Shown here: positions 1 to 7,547 of the stretch, one piece after another
Layout: each line of letters begins with the position of its first letter
Position numbering within the stretch: position 1 is the first letter of the stretch
Assembly (NCBI GenBank): GCA_020633075.1
Contig: JACKEI010000001.1
Span: forward strand, 310,001 to 374,000
From: Sandaracinaceae bacterium
GTDB taxonomy: Bacteria; Myxococcota_A; Polyangia; Polyangiales; Houyiibacteriaceae
Length of the DNA: 64,000 bases
Reading direction: 5' to 3'
The notes under the pieces: model-generated
What the model saw: the letters and a program-made list of their open reading frames with translations, nothing else
What the model was told of the DNA's origin: nothing
Database searches by the model: none
Made by a program: the position numbers and the translations under genes

Positions 1-631
1 CGACCTCCTCGCGCTCCACGAGGCGCGGGTCGTGCGTGGACGCGAGGATGATCGTGCCGGCGTCGCGCAGCTCCCCCAACGCGCGCACGATCTCGGCCGC
101 GCTCTCGCGGTCCACGTGCGCCGTCGGTTCGTCCAACAGCAACAGGTCGGGGCTCGTCACCACCGCTCGGGCGAGCGCCCCTCGCTGCCGCTCGCCCCCG
201 GAGAGCTTGTCCGCGCGGCTGTCTGCGAGGTCCCCGAGCCCCAGCCGCGCGAGCCACGCGCGGGCGTGCGTCTCGGCTGCGGCGTTGCTCGCGCCGCTGG
301 GCAGCAGCGGGAGCAGCACGTTGTCCAGCAACGTGAGGGAGCCGATCAGCCCGAGGTCTTGGAAGACGAAGCCCACGCGCTCACGGCGCAGCCGGGCGCG
401 GTGATGGTCCCGGAGCGTGACGATGGACTGCCCGAACAGGCGCACATCCCCCGAGGTGGGTGTGGTCATGCCTCCCGCGAGCGCGAGCAGCGTGGACTTG
501 CCGCTCCCGCTGGGCCCCGCGAGCACGGTGAGCGAACCCGCCGTGAGCGAGAGCGAGACGCCCGCCACCGCCTCGTGCGTCCGCCGCCCGTCCTGGTAGC
601 GCTTGTGGACGTCTACGAGCTCGACGCTCAC
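1..631 (-). CDS. ABC transporter ATP-binding protein (partial, LolD/MacB type)
   Basis: Nucleotide-binding subunit of an ABC transporter, cut by the left edge after 210 residues. Visible in order are Walker A GPSGSGKST (residues 39-47), a Q-loop Gln near 91, the signature LSGGERQ (143-149), Walker B LLLLDEP (163-169) and the H-loop His near 200, so it should hydrolyse ATP. The GTG start overlaps the stop of the upstream FtsX-type permease in a GTGA sequence, which points to translational coupling. Family knowledge: ATPases of the LolD/MacB/FtsE group pair with such permeases and act on lipoproteins or the cell envelope rather than on classical import. The substrate cannot be read from the sequence. 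Only the extreme C-terminus is missing. Confidence 0.93.
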   Translation of the reverse strand, partial: MSVELVDVHKRYQDGRRTHEAVAGVSLSLTAGSLTVLAGPSGSGKSTLLALAGGMTTPTSGDVRLFGQSIVTLRDHHRARLRRERVGFVFQDLGLIGSLTLLDNVLLPLLPSGASNAAAETHARAWLARLGLGDLADSRADKLSGGERQRGALARAVVTSPDLLLLDEPTAHVDRESAAEIVRALGELRDAGTIILASTHDPRLVEREEV

Positions 632-1800
632 GAGCGGCCTCGCTGTGCGTCCAGGGGATCCATGACTGCCGCGCGAAAGGCCGGCACCAGTCCCACCGCG
701 ACATAGGGCAACACCACGGCGGCGAGGATGCTGAGTGGAGTGCTCGCGTCGAGGTGCGGTGTGAGGCGCAGCTCCGGATACAGCGCGCTCCAGCCGAAGA
801 GGGCCCCCGACAGCCCTGGCGCGCCCAGCCAGAAGACGTAGCCGTAGGCGAGGGAGACCCCCAGGCTGGCCCCCGTGAGGGCTACGATCAGCTGCTCCAA
901 GAGGCGCACCTCCAGCACCTCGGAGGTCTGCCAACCGACGGCCTTCAGGATGCCGATCTCTCGCCTCTCGACCTCTCCCAGGCCGGTGAGCCGGTCCCAC
1001 GCCAGCAGCAACAGCGCCGCGAGGGCAGGCAGCAGCAGGACGCTCACGAGCCCACCACGCGCGTCGAAGGTCAGCGCGTGCGTACGCTCCAGCAAGGTGC
1101 GCTGGAGCACCCGCGCACCCGGAAAGAGCTCTGCCGCCCGGTTCGCGATTACGGACGCTTCGCTAGCGACGCGCAGCTCCACGGCCAGGTCCGTGTAGAG
1201 CTCCTCGGGCATGCCGAGCAGCGTCCGAGCGAGGGGCTCCGCAGCCAGCACCACGTCCGCCGTGCGCAACGCGGAGGTGCTGCGGAAGAGCCCGACGATG
1301 TGCACCAGCTGGTAGCCGTCTGCGGCGGGGAGCGCGACCTGATCGCCCAGCTGGAGACCCAAGCGCTCCGCCAGCGTACTGCCCACCACCACGTCGTTCT
1401 CGCCACTGGGGAGCGCGCCGTCTAGCGCGCCATCCAACGCGCCGTGCTCTGGTCCGTCGCTGCGCATCCCGACGATGGTCAGGTTCGCTTCGAGCGATGG
1501 GACGTACAGGTAGCCCCACACGCGCGGGGTCACGCTCTCCACCCCGCGCATCGCCGCCAGCGTGGCGACGTGCGTGGCGTCCACCAGGGCGGGGCGGCCG
1601 GCTACCGTGCGCTGCACCATCAGGTCGGGCAGCTGGTCGATCCCCAAGCGCGACTCGTGGCGCAGCGCATCGGTGAGGAAGACCACAGACGCGAAGAGCA
1701 TGGTGATGAAGGCGAGGCCCACCATCATGGCTGCCGTCCTGCCGCCGCGGCGAGCGCAGGCGCCCACGGCGAAGCGCCACCGCGCGAAGTGGGCCTTCAC
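628..1800 (-). CDS. FtsX/MacB-type ABC transporter permease
   Basis: A 390-residue inner-membrane permease. One membrane segment lies near residues 22-44. A large extracytoplasmic domain of about 200 residues follows, then three C-terminal membrane segments. This is the FtsX/MacB-like topology. The ERREIGILKAVGW stretch after the second membrane segment is the usual cytoplasmic loop that contacts the ATPase. Start (GTG) and stop both overlap the neighbouring genes by 4 bases. With the downstream ATPase it should form an ABC exporter or mechanotransmission complex, for example for lipoprotein or lipid extraction. MacB proper carries a fused ATPase domain; here the two are separate, as in LolCDE or DevCA. 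Substrate unknown. Confidence 0.88.
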   Translation of the reverse strand: MKAHFARWRFAVGACARRGGRTAAMMVGLAFITMLFASVVFLTDALRHESRLGIDQLPDLMVQRTVAGRPALVDATHVATLAAMRGVESVTPRVWGYLYVPSLEANLTIVGMRSDGPEHGALDGALDGALPSGENDVVVGSTLAERLGLQLGDQVALPAADGYQLVHIVGLFRSTSALRTADVVLAAEPLARTLLGMPEELYTDLAVELRVASEASVIANRAAELFPGARVLQRTLLERTHALTFDARGGLVSVLLLPALAALLLLAWDRLTGLGEVERREIGILKAVGWQTSEVLEVRLLEQLIVALTGASLGVSLAYGYVFWLGAPGLSGALFGWSALYPELRLTPHLDASTPLSILAAVVLPYVAVGLVPAFRAAVMDPLDAQRGRS

Positions 1801-2180
1801 GGCGTCGGCTCCGTGGGGTGGGGCACGCGCCTGGGATCCCGTGCCGACTGACCCAGCAAGCTGGGCTGCGGCGCGATGAGCGCCCCGGCCGGGTCGGTGT
1901 CCAGGATCGCGGGTGCGTCCGCAGCGGCGGCGCCGGGCTCCACCTGCGTAGGGTTGCGCAGCCAGCGGGAGCTCGAGGAGAGCGCCAGGTCCGAGAAGCC
2001 AAGCCGCTGCCCGAGGGCCGCCTGCGTCGCCGGATGGCCCGCTGCCTGCGAGGCCCGCACGCGGCGGCTGGCATCCAGTGCCGAAAGGCTTAGCAGCGCC
2101 AGCGCGAAGCCGAGCGCGTGGAGCGGCCAGCGGGAGCGCCGCGACTCGGCGCGAGCAGAGACGGGCTTGTGTCCAGCCAC
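1797..2180 (-). CDS. Small membrane-anchored protein of unknown function
   Basis: 127 residues. A basic N-terminal stretch is followed by one hydrophobic segment (about 23-39) and a polar Ala/Pro-rich remainder, so it looks like a single-pass protein with its C-terminus outside the cytoplasm. I recognise no family. It starts with GTG two bases after the mlaE-like stop and its own stop overlaps the permease start (GTGA), so it belongs to the transport operon and may be an accessory subunit. The position between an MlaE permease and an FtsX permease is unusual. Confidence 0.6.
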   Translation of the reverse strand: MAGHKPVSARAESRRSRWPLHALGFALALLSLSALDASRRVRASQAAGHPATQAALGQRLGFSDLALSSSSRWLRNPTQVEPGAAAADAPAILDTDPAGALIAPQPSLLGQSARDPRRVPHPTEPTP

Positions 2181-2182
2181 GC

Positions 2183-2983
2183 TCAGAGACTCACGAAGAT
2201 CTGTGTCAGCAGCGCGTCGGCCACCAACACGGTGATGGAGACCACCACCACCGAGCGCGTGGTGGACCTCCCGACCCCCTCCGTTCCGCCGCGCGTCTCC
2301 AGGCCGAAGTAGCAGCCCAGCAGCGTGATGAGGAAGCCAAAGAAGGGCGTCTTCGCCATGCCGGCCGCTAGGTCGCGCAGCTCGAGCGAGTCGAGCGCCG
2401 AGCTGACGAAGAAGTCCATCGGGATGCCGAACGACGCACGCGCGACCAGCATCGCGCTGATCATCCCCAGCACGAAGGCGATGCTGGTCATGAGCGGCAT
2501 GATGAGGATGCCCGCGAGGATGCGCGGCACCACCAGCTTGCGGATGGGGTCCGCTCCCAGCGCCCGGATGGCGTCGATCTGTTCGGTGACGGCCATGGAG
2601 CCGATCTCCGCCGCCATGCCCGCGCCGATGCGGCTCCCGACCACGAGCGCGGTGAGCGTGGGCGCGAGCTCACGCGCCTCCGACAGGACGATGATGCGGC
2701 CAAGGGTGTCGCGCGCGCCGAATTTCTCGAGCGAGAAGGCGAACTGAATGGCCATGACGAGCCCCACGAAGATGGCGGTCACCGCGGCGATGGCGAGGCT
2801 CTTCACACCCAGCTGCTCCATCTGGTAGATGAAGTTCTGTGGTTCGAAGCGGGTGGTCGCGAGCGTCTTGCCGGCGCGGATCGCGAGCTGCGTCGCGCCC
2901 CCGATGTGCTCGATGAACGCGCGCACCCGTGCCACGGCGAAGCCGGCAGCTGCCCCGGCGCGTGCCTCGACCGTCGCGCTCAC
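2183..2983 (-). CDS. mlaE: MlaE-family ABC permease (phospholipid transport)
   Basis: 266 residues of the MlaE/YrbE permease family, which move phospholipids between inner and outer membranes in Gram-negative cells. The characteristic core is present: a hydrophobic segment at about 60-85, the SRIGAGMAAEIGSM loop, then EQIDAIRALGADP and further membrane segments to the C-terminus. The start is GTG at 2983, overlapping the upstream lipoprotein stop by 4 bases. The same frame stays open further upstream, but that part is antisense-like and is shadowed by the lipoprotein gene. No MlaF ATPase or MlaD MCE protein is visible next to it. Either they lie elsewhere or the ATPase at the left edge serves it. 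Confidence 0.9.
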   Translation of the reverse strand: MSATVEARAGAAAGFAVARVRAFIEHIGGATQLAIRAGKTLATTRFEPQNFIYQMEQLGVKSLAIAAVTAIFVGLVMAIQFAFSLEKFGARDTLGRIIVLSEARELAPTLTALVVGSRIGAGMAAEIGSMAVTEQIDAIRALGADPIRKLVVPRILAGILIMPLMTSIAFVLGMISAMLVARASFGIPMDFFVSSALDSLELRDLAAGMAKTPFFGFLITLLGCYFGLETRGGTEGVGRSTTRSVVVVSITVLVADALLTQIFVSL

Positions 2984-3549
2984 CGGACCGCCCGCGGGGC
3001 GTCTCGGCCCTCGGTGTGAAACCCGCGCAGGAACGTGTCGTAGCTGGCTTCCACGCTCGGGAACGCGTCGGGAGACGCCATGAGCGCCATGTCGAACACG
3101 CAGTCGTTCTTCTTCATGACCGTCAGCCGCAGCTCCACCAGCACGCCGTCGATGCGGGCGCGCATGTGCATGTCCAGCGCCTCGCGCCCATCCAAGCCGA
3201 TGCGCTCCTCGCGCAGCGTCTCGCGGTCCGTGAAGCCAATCACCAGGTGATTGCGCAGCGCCTCGAGCGGGATGTCCAGGCCGGCCTGGCACGACGCGTT
3301 GGCCTGGATGACGGCCGAGGTCGGGCCGTGGATGAACGCCAGGTCGTTCTGGTCGCGCACCCCGATGCGCGTCCACTCCGGACCGAGGCCGCCGACACGG
3401 AAGTCCGCGTCGTCGCCCTCGTACACGCCCTCATGGTAGCTGCCGGACGAGGCGCACCCCAGGACGCTGACCGCAGCCGATAGCACGACCAGCAGCGGGA
3501 GCTGGAAGCTGCCGGCCACAGAGGAGCGGAAGGGGGCGGGGGTACGCAC
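2980..3549 (-). CDS. Predicted lipoprotein, first gene of the transport operon
   Basis: 189 residues. The N-terminus is a lipoprotein signal with lipobox VLGC (Cys32) followed by SerSerGly, so it should be a processed envelope lipoprotein. The rest is a soluble domain without a family I recognise. Its place directly before mlaE recalls lipid-transport operons that end in a MlaA- or MlaC-like partner, but no such similarity is obvious. The start is GTG, six bases after a TACACT -10 box on the minus strand. The gene heads a five-gene run with 4-base overlaps. Confidence 0.75.
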   Translation of the reverse strand: MRTPAPFRSSVAGSFQLPLLVVLSAAVSVLGCASSGSYHEGVYEGDDADFRVGGLGPEWTRIGVRDQNDLAFIHGPTSAVIQANASCQAGLDIPLEALRNHLVIGFTDRETLREERIGLDGREALDMHMRARIDGVLVELRLTVMKKNDCVFDMALMASPDAFPSVEASYDTFLRGFHTEGRDAPRAVR

Positions 3550-3555
3550 GGCGGG

Positions 3556-3561
3556 AGTGTA
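3556..3561 (-). promoter_or_regulatory. -10 box TACACT, near-leaderless promoter of the transport operon
   Basis: TACACT on the minus strand ends six bases before the GTG start at 3549. That places the transcription start at or within a base or two of the start codon. No convincing -35 is seen. Confidence 0.5.
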
Positions 3562-3633
3562 GCAGCGTCCGGGCGCCCGACACTCTGTTCAATCCAAACA
3601 CAAAGTTCCGGGAAGCACGTGGACCCGAGACGC

Positions 3634-3639
3634 TATACT
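3634..3639 (+). promoter_or_regulatory. -10 box TATACT, near-leaderless promoter
   Basis: TATACT lies nine bases before the ATG at 3649. It falls inside the reading-frame extension to the GTG at 3619, so the ATG at 3649 is the better start. Confidence 0.5.
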
Positions 3640-3648
3640 GTCCCGGTC

Positions 3649-5754
3649 ATGAATGGTGAGTCCCCCGAGGGTATCGAAGTGCTCGACAAGCTGGCCGCTG
3701 ATGGCCTCGTCGAGCCGTTCGACTACGACCGCGTCCTTCATCACGCCCAGCGCCACGCCGAGCGCGTCGAGGAAGCCGTCGTCGAGCTCGGCGTCGTCAG
3801 CGAGGCCGACTTGCTCCGCACCGTGGCGGAGATGGTGCGCACCCAGTTCGTCTCCACCGAGAAGCTGGCGAAGGCGCAGGTAAGCCGCTCGCTGATCGAG
3901 ATGGTCCCCCGTCGCGTGGCGGAGCGCCTCGGGGCCTTCCCCATCCTCTTCGACCGCAAGACCCTCACGCTCTCGGTGGTGACCTACGATCTCCAGGCGC
4001 CCGAGGTCGCCAGGCAGCTGCAAGTCGCGACCGACGCGCGCGCGGTCACGACCTACGTCGCCCGCCCCGGGGCCGTCCGCGCCGCCATTCGCAAGTACTA
4101 CTACGGAGAAGTCGATTCGTTCACGGAGCTGATGCGGCCAAAGCGACGGCGTGCGGCGGAGCCCGAGGCGGCGCCGGCGGGGCGTGGGGACTACATCGAC
4201 GTGGACTTCGGGTCGGAGGAGCTCGGTGGCCGCCGCGCGGCACCTGCGCAGGCGGCTCGGCCGGCGCCTCAGCCGCGCAGGCAGCCCGAGCCTCCACCGC
4301 CTCCGCCACCGGCGCCGGTGGTCATGGAGATCGCGGACGCGTCGCTCATGGCTGCGCTCAGCGGCAGTCCGCTGCGTGCGAGCGCCTCTGCGCAGGCCGA
4401 GCCTCCATCGTCTCCGTCCAACGCGGAGTCGCCCGCCCCGGCGTCGTCGTCATCGTCGTCGCTCAGTGTCTCCCCCCGCATGTTCCTCGAGACGCTCAAC
4501 GTGATGGTGACGCTCGCCGAGCAAGAGCGCGGTGAGCTGCGCGGCCACACGTCTCTCGTGGCGCGCCTCACCCGCAAGCTCTGCGAGCTGGTGGACATGC
4601 CCAAGGAGCACGCCTTCGAGGTGGTGGTGGCGGCCTATCTGCACGACCTCGGCAAGACCGGGAACTACCACCTGACGCCTCTCAACGTGGCGCAGTACGA
4701 GGGTCACCGCATCCAGGCGCAGAAGTCCTTCGCCGCCCCTCTGCGCCTGTTCGAGAGCGCCGCCCTCGGCGACAAGACGGTCAAGACCCTCAACCACCTC
4801 TACGAGCGTTACGACGGGAACGGCTTCCCGGACAGGCTTCAGGAGCGCGACATTCCCCTCGGGAGTCGTGTGCTGGCCGTGGTGGAGACCTACGCGGACA
4901 TCACCGCGAGCGCCAAGAATCCGTTCCGGAGGCGGCTCTCCCCGCGCGAGGCCTGCGAGGCCATCCAGGGGCTCGTCGGCACCGTCTTCGACCCCACCAT
5001 CGTGCAGCTGCTGCAACGCCTGGCGGTCGGCGACGAGGTGCGCCAGCAGCTCCTGGACGACGCGCACTCGGTCTTGCTCGTGGACCCTGACGTGGAGTCC
5101 ACCACCGTGCTGGAGATGAGGCTCATGGAGCACGGTCACCGTGTGCTCATCGCGCGCTCGTTCGACCAGGCCCTCACGGTGCTGGCCGAGGCCGAGGTGG
5201 ACCTCATCCTGACCGAGGTGGACCTGCCCACGCACGACGGCTTTCGCTTCGTGGAGCGCTGCCGGGCAGGCAGTCAGCCCGATACGCCAGTCATCTTCCT
5301 CACTCGGAGGGGTGACCGCGAGAGCGTGCAGCGCGGGGTCGAGCTCGCGGCGGCGGACTACGTCGTCAAGCCCGCTTCGCCCGAGGTGGTCGCCATGAAG
5401 GTCGGGCAGGTGCTCTCTCAGTCGCGGCGCCGTCAGAGCCACGGGGTCAGCGGCTCCTTGCGCGAGATGTCGCTACCCGACGTCGTGCAGATCCTCTCGA
5501 ACGGGCGGAAGTCGGGCAAGCTCACCCTGACGTCCTCCAGCGGCAACGGGGAGATCCAGTTCGGTGGCGGGGCCATCAGCGACGCGCGCTTCGGAGACAT
5601 CACGGGCGCCGACGCGGTGTACGCGCTGTTGGCCTTGCGAGACGGCGAATTCGCCCTCGATCCGAGCTTCCTTCCGCTGCGCAACGCCATCAACCTGCCC
5701 ACCGAGAGCTTGCTGCTCGAGGGCATGCGGCGGCTGGACGAGAGCGGCCGGTGA
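3649..5754 (+). CDS. MshEN / HD-GYP-like / degenerate receiver / DUF4388 (PATAN) signalling protein
   Basis: 701 residues with four parts. Residues 10-150 resemble the N-terminal domain of GspE/MshE ATPases, which in several families binds c-di-GMP. A Pro/Ala/Ser linker follows. An HD-GYP-type phosphodiesterase domain carries HDLGK (332-336) and ERYDGNGFP (386-394), where the canonical GYP reads GFP. A receiver-like domain at about 470-590 has Glu523 at the phospho-acceptor Asp position (LTEVDLP). A C-terminal DUF4388/PATAN domain (about 600-695) is typical of myxobacterial gliding and polarity regulators. I infer a c-di-GMP-sensing or degrading scaffold whose receiver does not need phosphorylation. 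A GTG 30 bases upstream is an alternative start, but it precedes the -10 box. Confidence 0.82.
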   Translation: MNGESPEGIEVLDKLAADGLVEPFDYDRVLHHAQRHAERVEEAVVELGVVSEADLLRTVAEMVRTQFVSTEKLAKAQVSRSLIEMVPRRVAERLGAFPILFDRKTLTLSVVTYDLQAPEVARQLQVATDARAVTTYVARPGAVRAAIRKYYYGEVDSFTELMRPKRRRAAEPEAAPAGRGDYIDVDFGSEELGGRRAAPAQAARPAPQPRRQPEPPPPPPPAPVVMEIADASLMAALSGSPLRASASAQAEPPSSPSNAESPAPASSSSSSLSVSPRMFLETLNVMVTLAEQERGELRGHTSLVARLTRKLCELVDMPKEHAFEVVVAAYLHDLGKTGNYHLTPLNVAQYEGHRIQAQKSFAAPLRLFESAALGDKTVKTLNHLYERYDGNGFPDRLQERDIPLGSRVLAVVETYADITASAKNPFRRRLSPREACEAIQGLVGTVFDPTIVQLLQRLAVGDEVRQQLLDDAHSVLLVDPDVESTTVLEMRLMEHGHRVLIARSFDQALTVLAEAEVDLILTEVDLPTHDGFRFVERCRAGSQPDTPVIFLTRRGDRESVQRGVELAAADYVVKPASPEVVAMKVGQVLSQSRRRQSHGVSGSLREMSLPDVVQILSNGRKSGKLTLTSSSGNGEIQFGGGAISDARFGDITGADAVYALLALRDGEFALDPSFLPLRNAINLPTESLLLEGMRRLDESGR

Positions 5755-5810
5755 CCCCGGGGTCGGCGTCGGCTTTCCCCGGTGCGCTGTGCTGCCGCCC
5801 CCGTGGCTGC

Positions 5811-5816
5811 TAGGCT
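5811..5816 (+). promoter_or_regulatory. -10 box TAGGCT, near-leaderless promoter of the RiPP-like operon
   Basis: TAGGCT lies six bases before the ATG at 5823. The identical TAGGCT-N6-start arrangement occurs on the minus strand at 31598-31603. Confidence 0.5.
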
Positions 5817-5822
5817 CCCGTC

Positions 5823-6317
5823 ATGGTCGACTCCGCACCCGACAGCGTCCGTGTCGCCCACCACGCGGCCGTGGCGGAGCTCCTTCGGGAGCCTCCAGGG
5901 AGCGCCACCGACCGAGGTGCCACAACGTTCCACGTCACCGTGCGCGGAAGCTGTATGGAGCCCGCGCTCCTCGACGGGCAGCGGGTCCAGGTGCGGCGCA
6001 GCCGCTGGGCGCTGCCGGGGGATGTCGTCGCCTTCGAGCGGGGCGCCGACGACCCGCGCCTCGCGGTGCACCGCCTGCTCGGTGCGCGCCCGTCGCGCAC
6101 GGGCTGGGTGTACATTACGCAGGCCGACAACGACCAGGCGCCCGATCCGCCCTTCGTGGCGAGGCGCCTGCTGGGGGTCGCCGAGGTTCCCGTGTCGCTC
6201 GGACGGCGCGCGCGCTCTCTCGCCCGTCTGCTCCCCGCGCTGGCCCGGCCGCTCCGTGCTCGGCTCGGCCGCGCTAGGCGTTCCTCCCTTCACGTGTCAC
6301 CCTCGGCCCAGCGATGA
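5823..6317 (+). CDS. S24/S26-like signal-peptidase-fold protein with Cys at the nucleophile position
   Basis: 164 residues. The motif VRGSCMEPALLDGQ (40-53) aligns with the VxGxSMxPxLxxGD box of S24/S26 peptidases. The residue just before Met45, normally the catalytic Ser, is Cys44, with Ser43 beside it. Downstream are LPGDVVAF (64-71), VHRLLG (82-87) and an ADND stretch like the GDNN box of archaeal/ER-type (S26B) enzymes, which use a His base. His83 would fit that role. There is no N-terminal membrane segment, so it is cytosolic. As first gene of the operon it is a candidate leader-peptide protease for the precursor at 8628; this is inference. Its stop overlaps the next start (ATGA). Confidence 0.75.
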   Translation: MVDSAPDSVRVAHHAAVAELLREPPGSATDRGATTFHVTVRGSCMEPALLDGQRVQVRRSRWALPGDVVAFERGADDPRLAVHRLLGARPSRTGWVYITQADNDQAPDPPFVARRLLGVAEVPVSLGRRARSLARLLPALARPLRARLGRARRSSLHVSPSAQR

Positions 6318-7264
6318 AGCCTGCGAGCGAGTATTTGGTCGGTGGTATCCCCGCCGCGGCTGCGGCGAACTGGGGCGAGCACACGCTCACGCTGCGCTTC
6401 GCGGACGTCGACTTCGTCTTTCGCGGCCTTTCGGAGAGCCAACGTGACGTCGTTGCCCAGCGCTTCGCGGCCTTGGTGGTACCCGTGCCCGAGTCCCCCG
6501 GCGCCCGCCCCGGCGCGGACTTCGCGCCAGCGGCGGTCGGTGCGTTCACACCCACGCCCGGAACGTGCTGGGAGTACGACCTCGCGCTCGAGTTCCAGCT
6601 GACCCACCTCGACATCGCCGGACCGTCCTTCTGGGCCCGCCTGATGCGGCAGTCCTGCCGCGCCGAAGTGCGGACCTCGCTCGAGGATCGCTTCTTCATC
6701 GGCGTGTTCGAGAACGTGTTCCGTATCGTGTCGGTCTACTTCTTGGCTCAGAGGGATACGCTGGTGCTCCACAGTGCCGGTGTCGCGCAGGGCGGCCTCG
6801 GCTACATCCTCTTCGGTCGCTCCGGGGCGGGGAAGACCACCAGCTGCGAGCTCCTGCGCGACCGCCAGCCGGGCGCCGACGAGGCCCCGCACGCCATCCT
6901 CTCGGACGAGCTCAACGCTGTCGATCTACGCGCCGTGGCGCCGGGCGTCCTGCTCCAGCCCATGCCATTCGCCGGCGATTTCGGGCACGACACCCTCAGC
7001 TCCGTCCCCGTTCCCCTCGCGCGCATCTATGCGCTGGTGCAGGCGCCCGAGGCGCGCGTGGGCCCGTGCGCGCGGGCCGAGGCCCTGGCCCGCGTGGTGG
7101 CGGCCTGCCCGTTCATGAATGCGGACCCGTTCGAGAGCGACTCAGTGTTCGAGCGAGCGGCGCGCCTGCTAGGGGCCGTCCCGCTCCGGAAGCTATACTT
7201 TCCCAAAGATCCCTCTTTCTGGTCGGCCGTAGCGGCCGACGTCGAGTCACATGCCGCAGCCTGA
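6314..7264 (+). CDS. HPr-kinase-like P-loop protein
   Basis: 316 residues of the HprK-related kinase family found beside PqqD and radical SAM genes. Residues 147-176 carry DTLVLHSAG followed by Walker A GRSGAGKTT (168-176). SDEL at 197-200 resembles the Walker B region. The N-terminal half has no assigned function. True HPr kinase phosphorylates a Ser of HPr. Relatives in some lasso-peptide clusters phosphorylate the precursor peptide, so phosphorylation of the peptide encoded at 8628, whose C-terminal residue is Ser57, is a reasonable hypothesis. The start overlaps the peptidase gene by 4 bases, and its end overlaps the PqqD gene by 14 bases. Confidence 0.82.
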   Translation: MKPASEYLVGGIPAAAAANWGEHTLTLRFADVDFVFRGLSESQRDVVAQRFAALVVPVPESPGARPGADFAPAAVGAFTPTPGTCWEYDLALEFQLTHLDIAGPSFWARLMRQSCRAEVRTSLEDRFFIGVFENVFRIVSVYFLAQRDTLVLHSAGVAQGGLGYILFGRSGAGKTTSCELLRDRQPGADEAPHAILSDELNAVDLRAVAPGVLLQPMPFAGDFGHDTLSSVPVPLARIYALVQAPEARVGPCARAEALARVVAACPFMNADPFESDSVFERAARLLGAVPLRKLYFPKDPSFWSAVAADVESHAAA

Positions 7265-7547
7265 GCGCTTTGCTCTTCATTCTCACGCTCGTTTTCGCGT
7301 CATCGACGGCGAGGGCGTGTTCGTCTTACAGGAGTCGGGGGAAGTGCTGGTCGTCAACCGCGTCGCCGCGGCCGTCGTCGCGGGCGTGCGTGAGGGAGCC
7401 TCTCGGGCGGAGCTGGTGTCTCGCTTGGTGACCCGTTTCGACGTGGAACACGCGCGCGCCAGCCAAGACGTGGACGCCCTGCTGCAGGACCTCGTGGCGG
7501 CGGGTGCCCTCGTCCCGACGCCGGACACGTCCGGGAGCGACCGTTGA
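7251..7547 (+). CDS. PqqD-family peptide chaperone (RiPP recognition element)
   Basis: 98 residues with the PqqD pattern: an N-terminal beta hairpin region ending in GEVLVVNRVAAAVV, then helices with FDVEHARASQDVDALLQDL. PqqD-type proteins bind leader peptides and deliver them to radical SAM enzymes. The precursor at 8628 has a YxxPxI motif of the kind such domains recognise. The gene overlaps the kinase gene and its stop overlaps the TTG start of the radical SAM gene. It should act in the cytoplasm as the substrate-binding part of the modification complex. Confidence 0.85.
   Translation: MPQPERFALHSHARFRVIDGEGVFVLQESGEVLVVNRVAAAVVAGVREGASRAELVSRLVTRFDVEHARASQDVDALLQDLVAAGALVPTPDTSGSDR

Noticed and set aside
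7192..7197. TATACT inside the HPr-kinase-like gene as a promoter for the pqqD-like gene
   Set aside because: It is 53 bases before the ATG, lies within coding sequence and does not fit the 6-10 base spacing seen elsewhere; the genes also overlap.
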